Shown: one piece after another, positions 35,901 to 44,980 of the stretch
Position numbering within the stretch: position 1 is the first letter of the stretch
Layout: the number at the start of each line of letters is the position of its first letter
Source: Zygnema cylindricum
Lineage: Eukaryota; Streptophyta; Zygnematophyceae; Zygnematales; Zygnemataceae
NCBI GenBank assembly: GCA_037447655.1
Contig: JBBHKE010000890.1
Location: 62,001-126,000, forward strand
Length of the DNA: 64,000 bases
Direction of reading: 5' to 3'
Position numbers and translations under genes: made by a program
Notes under the pieces: model-generated
Told to the model about the DNA's origin: nothing
The model's database searches: none
Seen by the model: only the letters and a program-made list of their open reading frames with translations

Positions 35901-36190
35901 GCTTGGTGAGCTTGGTCATCTTAAGAGTGGTGTCCAAAAAGTATTTTGTGATAATCAGGCTGCCATTGCCATTTCTGCCAATCCTAAACATCAATTTAAA
36001 GCCAAACACATGGACATTAGACTTAGCTTTGTTAGGGAGAAAGTATAAAATAAGATAATCAGTTTGGAGTATAAATCAGATAGTGAAATGGTAACAGATA
36101 TGATGACCAAACCTATGCCTTCCCCTAAACTAATTTTTTGTCGGGAGAAGTGTGGTCTTAAAATAAAGTGTGACTAGAAAATAAGGGTAA
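32905..36190 (+). pseudogene. Decayed copia Pol of element H
   Basis: From the Gag-protease boundary: VDSGASMHMCKDKNLF protease (32952-33287), GAG-pre-integrase/integrase WHKRLGHVNLDKL (33366-33671), then frameshifted integrase core to about 34070. The 384-codon frame 34073-35227 covers the integrase C-terminus and most of the reverse transcriptase; YVDDLL is altered to YVVDLL near 35185. RNase H in 35383-36048 has TTWSDASYGD, STMEAQYMAS (catalytic-region glutamate changed) and FCDNQAAI. A purine tract precedes the 3' LTR. Gag and the 5' LTR are lost to element G's insertion and later rearrangement. Confidence 0.87.
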
Positions 36191-36539
36191 TGTAGAAACT
36201 AAAGGGTATTTTAGAATTTTCTAGGTTTTGTAAAATGCAGAAAAGAAGCAAAGGCTGTCTGCCTCTAACTCCTCTCTCCATCTCCCACACTTGTCGTAGT
36301 CACTGAAAGTTGGAGAGGGAGATAGAGCCATGGCCGCCTATGCAATCCCGATGTGGACAGACATTTGGTTGGTAGATTTTACCAGAATACATCTTGACGG
36401 ACCTAGGATTTGAACCTAGTACCTGCTGTTCGTCAGGATAGCCGGTAGCCGGTTGACTTAGCCAATTAGTCTAAGATCAAGGTTAGAGGATATAATAATT
36501 GGTAGCTATTTAATTGTTAACATGTAGGCTATTTCATTT
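36191..36539 (+). repeat. 3' LTR of element H, first part (split by element D)
   Basis: Starts TGTAGAAACTAAAGG. A B-box-like motif on the minus strand lies near 36405. It stops at ATTTCATTT, whose last five bases CATTT are the duplication of the element D insertion. It continues at 42751. Confidence 0.85.
36535..36539. other. Target-site duplication of element D, left copy
   Basis: CATTT precedes the 5' LTR; the same CATTT follows the 3' LTR at 42751-42755. Five bp is the usual copia size. Confidence 0.95.
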
Positions 36540-36689
36540 TGTTGAAAAGAGGTAATTAATAGTTCACTTCCCTATTTTAGTTTTGTTTTAAAGAAAGAGA
36601 GTGAGGATCAAAGGCGCGCCATTGCTGCCGCCATATTTAGAAAGTGGCAGTTTTTGCAGTTAAGGGTATTTTGGCTAAAATAGTGCCTA

Positions 36690-36755
36690 GTACTAGATTC
36701 GAACCTGTGACCTCTATATTCTTTGTAGCCTAACTCCTTAACCATTAAGGCGTTA
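36690..36755 (-). other. Antisense tRNA-like module in element D LTR
   Basis: On the minus strand there is a D-arm-like hairpin (CCTTAA/TTAAGG, 36736-36750) followed by a B box AGGTTCGAATC (36696-36706), at tRNA-like spacing. The acceptor stem is not convincing, so it is not called a tRNA gene. The copy in the 3' LTR is at about 42012-42075. Confidence 0.6.
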
Positions 36756-37199
36756 CGAATCGATACACGTGACGGGTTTCATAAATATATAAACATTAAC
36801 GAAACAGCTAATTAACAGCAGACTAACCAAAATGAGCAATTTCTGCATGTACGCGAATCTGAACCGTGTAAAATATGTTTTGATCGGACGGCCGGCATTA
36901 TAGCCGCCACGCGAAGTGAGCTTTTCGGCGGCATACGGATATAGCGTCACGCGGTGCCACGTGGCGCCACATTATTTGATACCGGAGAAGATGGGAGGAG
37001 GAACCATGGCTTCCGATATGACAGGTGTCACCTTGTAGACCTTGTCGTACAATGGTTGTACAATAAGTACATCGCCCATTGTACCTTCTTGTACTTTATA
37101 GTGTTCCTATTGGACTAGGGTTTAATAGTAGGTAGTCGTGAGTAGGCAGACCGAGACTTAGTAATATTTAGGTACCTCTCTCTCTAAGAGAGCTTGTAA

Positions 37200-37207
37200 C
37201 TATAAAG
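37200..37207 (+). promoter_or_regulatory. Probable TATA box of element D
   Basis: CTATAAAG lies upstream of the conserved leader hairpins. Equivalent boxes occur in other LTRs (TATAAAAG at 14491 and 58233). It is followed by GGTCATCTTTGACC, a near-palindrome holding TTGACC, a W-box-like site. Confidence 0.6.
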
Positions 37208-37233
37208 GTCATCTTTGACCAGCCATAACTTAC

Positions 37234-37304
37234 TGCTCGGGTGAGCAAATTCAGTGATTCTTTTTGCGTTTGACTCAGGGGAGTCTTGTCCTCACAAGGG
37301 TGAG
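37234..37304 (+). promoter_or_regulatory. Three-hairpin leader array
   Basis: TGCTC-GGGT-GAGCA (37234-37247), GACTC-AGGG-GAGTC (37272-37285) and CTCAC-AAGG-GTGAG (37291-37304). All have perfect 5-bp stems and G-rich tetraloops and would lie in the 5' leader of the element RNA. Counterparts at the same place in other LTRs keep pairing with different bases. Confidence 0.7.
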
Positions 37305-37410
37305 AGTGGTCAGAATATTTGTGTGCCTGGGTGGCGCTTATTCAGCGGGAAAGTAGAAGGGGCAAATATTATCCTAGAGGCTTTACATAGGCTGCTCATT
37401 CTGTGGGTCA

Positions 37411-40400
37411 ATGGAGACCACAGAATTTCAGGTTATGGGCCCACCCTCTAGGGTGCCCATATTTGATGGATCAGACTTTCTTTATTGGGAAATGATGATG
37501 GAGGGAGAACTATTTGAGAAGCATTTATGGGGCATAGTGTCTGGACAAATTCGATGCCCACCTCCACCTGGGTTTGGAGGGACACGTTTTTCTGGCACCT
37601 CCGCCTCTACAGTTGGTAGAACAGCTGCCACCATCACCGAGGATGAAGATGAGGAAGGAGAAGAGATTGTCATGGAAGGAGAAAAGGAAGGAGTTGCAAC
37701 TCAAGTAACACCATTGCCGAAGGCGATACCGGCAGCAGCACCACCAGCAACAACGACAAGGGTTCAGACCGAAAGATCAGAGTCTGAAAAGTGGAACTAC
37801 AAAGACAAGGTTGCTAAGCTCTTAATTCTTAAAAGTGTAGCAAAGGGCATTGCCATTCCTCTTATGCATGTCAAATCTTCATCTCAGATTTGGATATCAC
37901 TAGTTAACAAATATAAGAGTGGATCATTGCAGCAGCAACAGTTGGCAGAAAATAAGATTGCAGCTTATACTTATAAGGGAGGAAGTATGGATAATTATTG
38001 CAATGATTTAGGAGCATTGTTTGGAGAGTTAGAGAGTGCAGGTAACTCATGGTCTGAGAGACAAAGAGTGAACACATTAATGATGAAACTACCTGAAGAG
38101 TATGAGAATATCATTAACCGATTGCAGGACATAGGAGATAGCAATTGGAATTGGGATGACACTGTGGGAATGATTTTAGTGAAAGAAAGCACCATAGAGC
38201 TTAGGAGAGGGAGTCGAAGTGTTCAAGCATTGTCTGCAGGAGCTGATTGGCGGAAGCGTGATGAGGAGAGAGGGAAAGATCCTTATCGAAACTTTGGTGG
38301 AAGAGGACAAGGAGGTGGCAGATTTGATAGACAGGGGAGAGGAACTTCTCGAGGAGGATTATGTCACTTTTGCAAGAAACCGGGACACTATATGGCAGAT
38401 TGTGTCAGACTTGCAGATCTTCGACTGAAAGATGGTCAAGGAACCTCAAAGGACGGAGGAAAGAAAAAGGCTCTCCTGACTCAAGTTCTTGATGAGGAAG
38501 TGGAAGAAAAAACTGAACCTGAAGAGGTGCTTGAGGAGCTTCTCCTTAATCCGAAAAACACTGAAAAGCATGTCGACATTCCACGGAGACAAAAGTGTGC
38601 TTTCGGAGGTAAGAGGGATCCACCCGAGGATGGGTGGATCATAGACTCAGGGGCTTCAATGCATATGTGCAAAGATAAGCGGTGGTTCACTAAACTGAGA
38701 AAGATCCCAACAGTTGAGATAGAGTACGGAGATGGTAGAGTAGAAACCACAAGTCTTGTTGGAACTGTTGACTTGAAGGTTCTAGTTGATGGAAAGGCCT
38801 CAATTGTAACACTCTCAGACGTTCTTTACATTCCACAACTTAGCAAGAACCTAGTCTCAACAGCTGTCCTAGATGAAAAGGAGTTTGAAACAGGAACTAG
38901 GAAAGGAATCTTCACAGCAAGCTTTGATAATGAGGTTTATTTCATAGCTGAGAAGGGCAGTCAAGGAATGTTCAGAATTGTACTTTGCAATGAAAAGAGT
39001 GTTCTCTACTCGTGTGCAAGTGAGATGATGCTTTGGCATAAAAGGTTGGGGCATGTGCATCTAGATAGATTAAAGAAAATGAAGAAAAATGGAATAGTGG
39101 AGGGTATTACTTTTGAAGATGATGAGACCTTTGATGATTGTAGTGGATGTGCCCAAGGGAAGATTCATAGACTTCCATTTCCAAAGGCAACCACATTTAG
39201 GAGAGAGAAAGTATTAGATCTAGTTCACACTGATGTTTGGGGACCTGCTAGGTATGCCTCACATGGGGGGAAAAGATGGATGTTAACTATCACAGATGAT
39301 TGGTCTAGATACACGAAGGTATACTTTCTTAGACATAAGTCAGAGGTATTAAGATGTTTCAAAGAGTATAAAGTATGGAGTGAAAAGCTACATGAAACCT
39401 CAATAAAAGAGATAAGAAGTGATAATGGGAAAGAATACACCTCAAGGGATTTTGAAGAATATCTTAAAGAAGAAGGAATTCATCATGAGAAAACTGTTCC
39501 CTATAATCCGGAACAAAATGGAGTAGCAGAAAGAGTGAATAGAACTTTAGGAGATATGTCCAGAAGTATGTTAAGTGATAAGAGGATAGGGCTGCAGTTT
39601 TGGGCTGAGTCTATGAACTATGCTAATTTCATCAAAAATAGAGTCCTAACTTCAGCAAATAAGGAGGAAACTCCGTATGAGAGGTGGACAGGAAAAAAGC
39701 CTGATTTGTCTAGTTTGAGAGTGTTCGGAAGTCAAGTCTACAGTTTGGATTCCGATAAGACTAAATGGAAGTTAGAGGGAAGAGGGAAACCAGGATATCT
39801 TGTAGGATATGATGAGAGCACAAAAGGATACCGAGTGTATGACTTGAAAAAGAGAGATATAATTTTGGTAAAACACATAGTGGTGATGAATGAAGAGAAG
39901 TCCATTGATCCATTCAAATATAATAAGGAAGTCAAAATCAGATTTGAAACGGATCAGTTTTCTGACTTTGACTTTGAAAATGAAGAGAAGGAAGAGGGAG
40001 AAAAAGAAAAATCTGTAGATCTACCAAAGGAGAAGGAGGAAAGGACAACATCCGAGGCAACGCCACAATACGAAGTGGAAACCGATGAGGAACTTGATGA
40101 GACACTAGAATTGGAAGATAGGGGAGCTGAAAATCTCCCAAAAAGAAACCCAAGGATGCCTTCCATACCGGCGTCCGATTTTGAAGGGGGAAGAAGAAGT
40201 AGTAAACGACTTCAAGAAAGACAAGCAAATAACCAACTCACAAAGATGTCTCACCCAGATGAACCTCAAACATACTTAGAGGCTATAAACACTCCAGAAA
40301 GTAGCCGGTGGATCACAGCTATAAATGAAGAAATGGCCTCTATTATGGAAGCCAATACATGGGAGTTGGTAGATTGTCCACCGGACCGAAAACCGATCGG

Positions 40401-41847
40401 ATCTAAGTGGGTGTTTAAACTTAAATTAAACCCGGATAATACCATTGAGAGGTACAAAGCTAGGTTAGTTGCAAAAGGTTATACACAGAAAGAGGGGATA
40501 GACTACGAAGAAACCTTTGCACCTGTAGTCAGATTTCCTTCTGTTAGAATCCTTTTAAGTATAGCCGCAGCGGAGGATATGGAAATCCACCAGATGGATA
40601 TTAAAACTGCCTTTTTGCACGGAGAGTTGGAAGAAGAAATTTACATGAGGCAACCGGAAGGATTCGTGGAAAGTGGGGAAGAAAACAAAGTTTGCAAACT
40701 GATAAAATCACTCTATGGGCTTAAGCAAGCCCCGCGACAGTGGAATATAAAGCTCGACGAATTTCTGACCGGTTTGGGGTATATCAGAATTAGTTCAGAT
40801 CACTCTATATATTTATTTGAAGATGAGAATGGAGTGATATTTATTGCTATTTATGTGGATGATTTGTTGGTCTTAAGCAAGTCCTTAGATAAAATTAACA
40901 AACTAAAACGGGATCTTAGAAGCAGTTTTGATATGAAAGATCTTGGCGAAGCAAAGTACATTTTGGGAATTCAGATGGAGAGAGATAGAGGGAATAGAAT
41001 TATAAGACTCACTCAAAAAGAAGCAATCGGTAATATGCTAGAAAAATTTCAAATGGAGAAAGCAAACGGATGTACTACTCCCATGGATTTGAAGAAAGTG
41101 AGTGAGGGGAGTGAAGAAGGAGGAATATTCATCATTAATGATGAGATGGACGAGATAGAAAGAAAATTTATGGAAAATATCCCTTATCGGCAGATTGTAG
41201 GCAGTTTAATTTATTTTATGAACTGTACCCGTCCGGATATAGCTGCAGCTGTAGGTGTCCTTAGTAGAAATCTAAATGAACCAAGAAAGAGAGATTGGGA
41301 GGCTGCCAAAAGAGTGATGAGGTATCTGGTGGGGACAAGGGAATTATGGTTGCATTTGGGAGGGGAGCACACTGACATCACCACTTGGAGTGATGCTAGT
41401 TATGGAGATGTGCCTTTAAGGAGGTGTACGACTGGATATGTGTTGCAAATTGGATCCGGTGCATGTTGTTGGAGTAGCAAGCAACAAAAAGTAGTTGCTC
41501 AGTCCACTATGGAGGCTGAATACATGGCTTCCTGTGCTGCCACCAAAGAATTAATGTGGGTTAAATCTCTTCTTGAAGAACTTGGGTTCATGAAGTCTGG
41601 AACTCAAAATGTTTTTTGTGATAATCAAGCTGCTATCTCGATTGCAGCTAATCCGAAACATCACTTCAAAGCTAAGCATATGGATATTAGACTAAGCTTT
41701 GTCAGAGAGAAGGTAGAAAATAAAATTATTAAACTGGTTCATAAAACTGATAGAGAAATGATTGCAGACATGATGACAAAAGCAGTGCCTTCCCCTAAGT
41801 TGATTTATTGCAGAGAAAACTGTGGATTAAAATTGAAAAGTGACTAG
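37411..41847 (+). CDS. gag-pol: Gag-Pol polyprotein of element D, complete
   Basis: 1,478 residues in one frame; stop at 41845-41847. The start ATG at 37411 is inside the 5' LTR (METTEFQ); an internal ATG in the primer-binding site could also serve. Gag fills about residues 1-310, with the CCHC knuckle C318-C321-H326-C331. Aspartic protease: DSGA with D412. Integrase: zinc residues H543, H548, C577, C580 and the DD35E triad D608, D671, E707. Reverse transcriptase: YVDD with D1150 and D1151. RNase H: D1328, E1368/E1370 region and D1404. The single-frame layout and the order protease-integrase-reverse transcriptase-RNase H are typical of Ty1/copia. It would act in cytoplasmic virus-like particles and, for integrase, in the nucleus. 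Its LTR-proximal context and lack of any stop indicate recent activity. Confidence 0.97.
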   Translation: METTEFQVMGPPSRVPIFDGSDFLYWEMMMEGELFEKHLWGIVSGQIRCPPPPGFGGTRFSGTSASTVGRTAATITEDEDEEGEEIVMEGEKEGVATQVTPLPKAIPAAAPPATTTRVQTERSESEKWNYKDKVAKLLILKSVAKGIAIPLMHVKSSSQIWISLVNKYKSGSLQQQQLAENKIAAYTYKGGSMDNYCNDLGALFGELESAGNSWSERQRVNTLMMKLPEEYENIINRLQDIGDSNWNWDDTVGMILVKESTIELRRGSRSVQALSAGADWRKRDEERGKDPYRNFGGRGQGGGRFDRQGRGTSRGGLCHFCKKPGHYMADCVRLADLRLKDGQGTSKDGGKKKALLTQVLDEEVEEKTEPEEVLEELLLNPKNTEKHVDIPRRQKCAFGGKRDPPEDGWIIDSGASMHMCKDKRWFTKLRKIPTVEIEYGDGRVETTSLVGTVDLKVLVDGKASIVTLSDVLYIPQLSKNLVSTAVLDEKEFETGTRKGIFTASFDNEVYFIAEKGSQGMFRIVLCNEKSVLYSCASEMMLWHKRLGHVHLDRLKKMKKNGIVEGITFEDDETFDDCSGCAQGKIHRLPFPKATTFRREKVLDLVHTDVWGPARYASHGGKRWMLTITDDWSRYTKVYFLRHKSEVLRCFKEYKVWSEKLHETSIKEIRSDNGKEYTSRDFEEYLKEEGIHHEKTVPYNPEQNGVAERVNRTLGDMSRSMLSDKRIGLQFWAESMNYANFIKNRVLTSANKEETPYERWTGKKPDLSSLRVFGSQVYSLDSDKTKWKLEGRGKPGYLVGYDESTKGYRVYDLKKRDIILVKHIVVMNEEKSIDPFKYNKEVKIRFETDQFSDFDFENEEKEEGEKEKSVDLPKEKEERTTSEATPQYEVETDEELDETLELEDRGAENLPKRNPRMPSIPASDFEGGRRSSKRLQERQANNQLTKMSHPDEPQTYLEAINTPESSRWITAINEEMASIMEANTWELVDCPPDRKPIGSKWVFKLKLNPDNTIERYKARLVAKGYTQKEGIDYEETFAPVVRFPSVRILLSIAAAEDMEIHQMDIKTAFLHGELEEEIYMRQPEGFVESGEENKVCKLIKSLYGLKQAPRQWNIKLDEFLTGLGYIRISSDHSIYLFEDENGVIFIAIYVDDLLVLSKSLDKINKLKRDLRSSFDMKDLGEAKYILGIQMERDRGNRIIRLTQKEAIGNMLEKFQMEKANGCTTPMDLKKVSEGSEEGGIFIINDEMDEIERKFMENIPYRQIVGSLIYFMNCTRPDIAAAVGVLSRNLNEPRKRDWEAAKRVMRYLVGTRELWLHLGGEHTDITTWSDASYGDVPLRRCTTGYVLQIGSGACCWSSKQQKVVAQSTMEAEYMASCAATKELMWVKSLLEELGFMKSGTQNVFCDNQAAISIAANPKHHFKAKHMDIRLSFVREKVENKIIKLVHKTDREMIADMMTKAVPSPKLIYCRENCGLKLKSD
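37431..37443 (+). other. Primer-binding site of element D (half-tRNA type)
   Basis: GGTTATGGGCCCA directly follows the LTR and complements the initiator tRNA-Met anticodon arm. It is translated as part of Gag (residues around QVMGPP). Confidence 0.85.
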
Positions 41848-41860
41848 GAATTAAGGGGAG
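41848..41860 (+). other. Polypurine tract of element D
   Basis: GAATTAAGGGGAG lies between the stop codon and the 3' LTR; AAGGGGAG is the plus-strand primer core. The same tract precedes the 3' LTRs of elements C, J, K and the gag-only family. Confidence 0.88.
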
Positions 41861-42750
41861 TGTTGAAAAGAGGTAATTAATAGTTCACTTCCCTATTTTA
41901 GTTTTGTTTTAAAGAAAGAGAGTGAGGATCAAAGGCGCGCCATTGCTGCCGCCATATTTAGAAAGTGGCAGTTTTTGCAGTTAAGGGTATTTTGGCTAAA
42001 ATAGTGCCTAGTACTAGATTCGAACCTGTGACCTCTATATTCTTTGTAGCCTACTCCTTAACCATTAAGGCGTTACGAATCGATACACGTGACGGGTTTC
42101 ATAAATATATAAACATTAACGAAACAGCTAATTAACAGCAGACTAACCAAAATGAGCAATTTCTGCATGTACGCGAATCTGAACCGTGTAAAATATGTTT
42201 TGATCGGACGGCCGGCATTATAGCCGCCACGCGAAGTGAGCTTTTCGGCGGCATACGGATATAGCGTCACGCGGTGCCACGTGGCGCCACATTATTTGAT
42301 ACCGGAGAAGATGGGAGGAGGAACCATGGCTTCCGATATGACAGGTGTCACCTTGTAGACCTTGTCGTACAATAGTTGTACAATAAGTACATCGCCCATT
42401 GTACCTTCTTGTACTTTATAGTGTTCCTATTGGACTAGGGTTTAATAGTAGGTAGTCATGAGTAGGCAGACCGAGACTTAGTAATATTTAGGTACCTCTC
42501 TCTCTAAGAGAGCTTGTAACTATAAAGGTCATCTTTGACCAGCCATAACTTACTGCTCGGGTGAGCAAATTCAGTGATTCTTTTTGCGTTTGACTCAGGG
42601 GAGTCTTGTCCTCACAAGGGTGAGATTGGTCAGAATATTTGTGTGCCTGGGTGGCGCTTATTCAGCGGGAAAGTAGAAGGGGCAAATATTATCCTAGAGG
42701 CTTTACATAGGCTGCTCATTCTGTGGGTCAATGGAGACCACAGAATTTCA
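41861..42750 (+). repeat. 3' LTR of element D
   Basis: 890 bp, near identical to 36540-37430, followed by the duplication CATTT. Contains the same hairpins, TATA box and antisense tRNA-like module. Confidence 0.96.
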
Positions 42751-43441
42751 CATTTAACGAGATATTTAGACATAGATACATTTGTAATGTATGGCGTACG
42801 GAACATGTGAAATGCATACCGCGCATCTTGTTTCAAAGACGAAACAAATATTGCGCAAGTATTTATGACGACCACGATTGTAATCCAACTTAATCGGACA
42901 GCCATGAAGCATGCTTAGATCGCGGAATAGGTTTTCGACGGTTTGCGGTCAACGTCACATCAATTGCCACGTGGCACAATCACATTGGATTACGGCATCT
43001 CCGGGGATTATAGAAACGAATTCAAAAGTGACATGTGTCGACTTGTTGGCCATGCCGTACAATGGCCGTACGGAAAGTACACCGGCACCTTTACCTTTAT
43101 CTACAATACAGTATTATGATTGGTGCCGTACTTCAGTAGATAGAGTTTAAGTGAGAGATAGGACTTAGAAAAATTTGATAGATTGGATCCTCTCTCCCAG
43201 AGAGCTTTTATACAAAAGGTCAACTTTGACCCTTCATAACTTACTCCTCAGGGGAGCAAATTCATAGATTTTTTTTGTTATAGACTCATGGGAGTCTTGC
43301 CTTCACTAGGGTGAAGGTGGTTTGAGTATTTTTTTGTCAAGGTGGCAGTTATTCTTGCTGAAACACAAAGGGGTCAGGGTTATCATAGAGGCTTCGTGTG
43401 AGTTGCTTACTCTGAGGACCTATAGAGGTCTCAGAGATACA
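42751..43441 (+). repeat. 3' LTR of element H, second part
   Basis: Resumes with the repeated CATTT and runs to CAGAGATACA. Palindrome GGTCAACTTTGACC at 43218-43231; hairpins GACTC-ATGG-GAGTC (43283-43296) and CCTTCAC-TAGG-GTGAAGG (43300-43317). Confidence 0.85.
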
Positions 43442-44980
43442 CCACTTACTTTCCTGAATGCAAAATCTTCCTTCTTGTTGTCTTTTCCCGCAAACCGTTG
43501 CCCACTATGGTGCATTTGGCTTCCGCTTTCCCTGCATTTTCCAGTGTTTAACTTAGGGACGAAAATTGGGGCTCTCTTTTCCACGAAAAGATCCTACTAG
43601 ACACCCTATTATTGCCAGATATTTTTTGTGAGTCCGGTGTTGTTCTTGACTCGCCTCATCTATCGAATACTTTCAACACTAATGTCTCTCCACACATTCT
43701 CCATGTGAAAGACATCGATACTAACGGGATGCTGAGTGTGCAGAGGGTGTATATGTGTAAAAGTGGTGATCAGGGGTTCGAAGTGGAGTGCCTCGCCCCT
43801 GAATTATCTTTCAACCCAGCCGACCATTGATGTCGCTATGACTGTCCCATTCTCTCGCTTGTGTTGGCCAACTCCTCTTCAAGCTAAAGAGCGGAGGACG
43901 GGGAGATTATTGGGTTCATATCACTCTAAGGGAGTATTCTTTCTTTTTCCCTATGTCATATTCACATTAATAATTTTGGATATATACTAATTTCGTGCGA
44001 TATGTTTCATTTTGTGCGTAGGTATGCGATTTTGAAAGTATGGACGAGAAATATCGTTTGGGTGACGCAACGTGATTTCCGGGAATATTTCGTGCGATAT
44101 GTTTGGTTTCGTGCGTATGCCAACGATTTTGGATTATTGACGCGGAGTACCGTTTGGATGCAAATTGCGATTTCCGGGCCTCGCTTCAATACACCTTATT
44201 TATTTAAGTTGCGAACCCATGTAGGTTCGCGCATACATGTAGTTAGGGAGGGTTTTTACCCTTGGACGGTGGGTTTTGTTTGCTGTAAGACAGACAATGC
44301 TGACTGCCTATTGGCCAACATCTTAATTAGTTTAATGCATGTAAAGTTGGCTAGACATAGGCTAGTTTCGATTAGGCCTAGTGTAGCTCCTACTTAGGCT
44401 AATTATGAAACTTAGAGAATTTTAGCTTTTGGACAATAATCTTCTCTTGGCGGCTGAGCTTCTCTCTTGCTCTCTCTCACCGATTGCTCACGTTTCTCTC
44501 TCTTATTCCTAGCTGTAGAATCTAGATAGACTAAGACTAGTCTTTGTTATATTTCTGCCCACGCTCTTTAATCCACATGGCTCAAAGCCAAGTCTGGAAG
44601 GTTTCCCTCAAACTTGTGTTATTTTTTGGGAAGTGGTGGAGTGAAGTTCGTGTGGAGAGGCATTCACATCCGGCTGCGCCTTCTACAGGCAGCGGAATGG
44701 TTTGGAGTGTTTGTGTTTGTTTTGCTTGGATTTCGGTTGGGAGTGGGAAAGTGCATTTTGGCCGGATTTTGGGAATTTTCCTTGTTTGGTTGAAATTGTT
44801 TATTTGCTTTGCTGCCTATTTGAGATAACTCTTGTAAAGAATATGATAGAGACCCGAGAGCCTAGTGGCTACCTCGTGGCTTCTTAAGGAGTATTATTTC
44901 TTTTTCCCTATGTGATATTCACATTTTTTCTTTTGCATGATGTATATCCGTTTTCCCTTTTCATTCATTTTTTGTTTGTA
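43442..44980. other. Unclassified 1.5-kb region between LTR elements
   Basis: No copia domain or LTR was recognised. It holds an imperfect tandem repeat (43991-44184), a hairpin CGAACC-CATGTA-GGTTCG near 44214-44231, and a ~43-bp block repeated at about 43927 and 44887. It also has a CT-rich stretch (44440-44510). The 131-codon open frame 44002-44397 spans the tandem repeat, has no recognisable domain and is probably spurious. It could be the displaced internal region of element I, a decayed element of another family, or old intergenic DNA. Confidence 0.5.
43991..44184 (+). repeat. Imperfect 97-bp tandem duplication
   Basis: TTTCGTGCGATATGTTT recurs at 43991 and 44088. The units align through GATTTCCGGG with many substitutions, so the duplication is old. 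Confidence 0.75.

Larger units (their letters stand above)
36540..37430 (+). repeat. 5' LTR of element D
   Basis: Starts TGTTGAAAAGAGG and ends CAGAATTTCA. Contains an antisense tRNA-like module (36690-36755), a GGTGCCACGTGGCGCCAC palindrome-like block (36954-36971), a TATA box at 37200-37207, three leader hairpins (37234-37304) and the Gag start codon 20 bp before its end. Confidence 0.96.
36540..42750 (+). mobile_element. Copia LTR retrotransposon D, intact and young
   Basis: A 6,211-bp element: LTRs of 891 and 890 bp, duplication CATTT, half-tRNA primer-binding site, purine tract and one uninterrupted polyprotein gene. The two LTRs differ at three substitutions (37054, 37138, 37306 in left coordinates) and one single-base indel (near 36732), about 0.3-0.5%. 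It sits inside the 3' LTR of element H. All catalytic residues checked are present, so it may be autonomous and able to mobilise the gag-only family. Confidence 0.97.

Noticed and set aside
36690-36755. tRNA gene in the element D LTR
   Set aside because: Good B box and D-arm-like hairpin, but no convincing acceptor or anticodon stem; kept only as a tRNA-like module.
37482-40457. Several minus-strand frames of 60-96 codons
   Set aside because: Antisense shadows of the intact element D polyprotein.
44002-44397. 131-codon frame
   Set aside because: Spans an old tandem repeat, has no recognisable motif, and sits in retroelement debris; too weak to call a gene.
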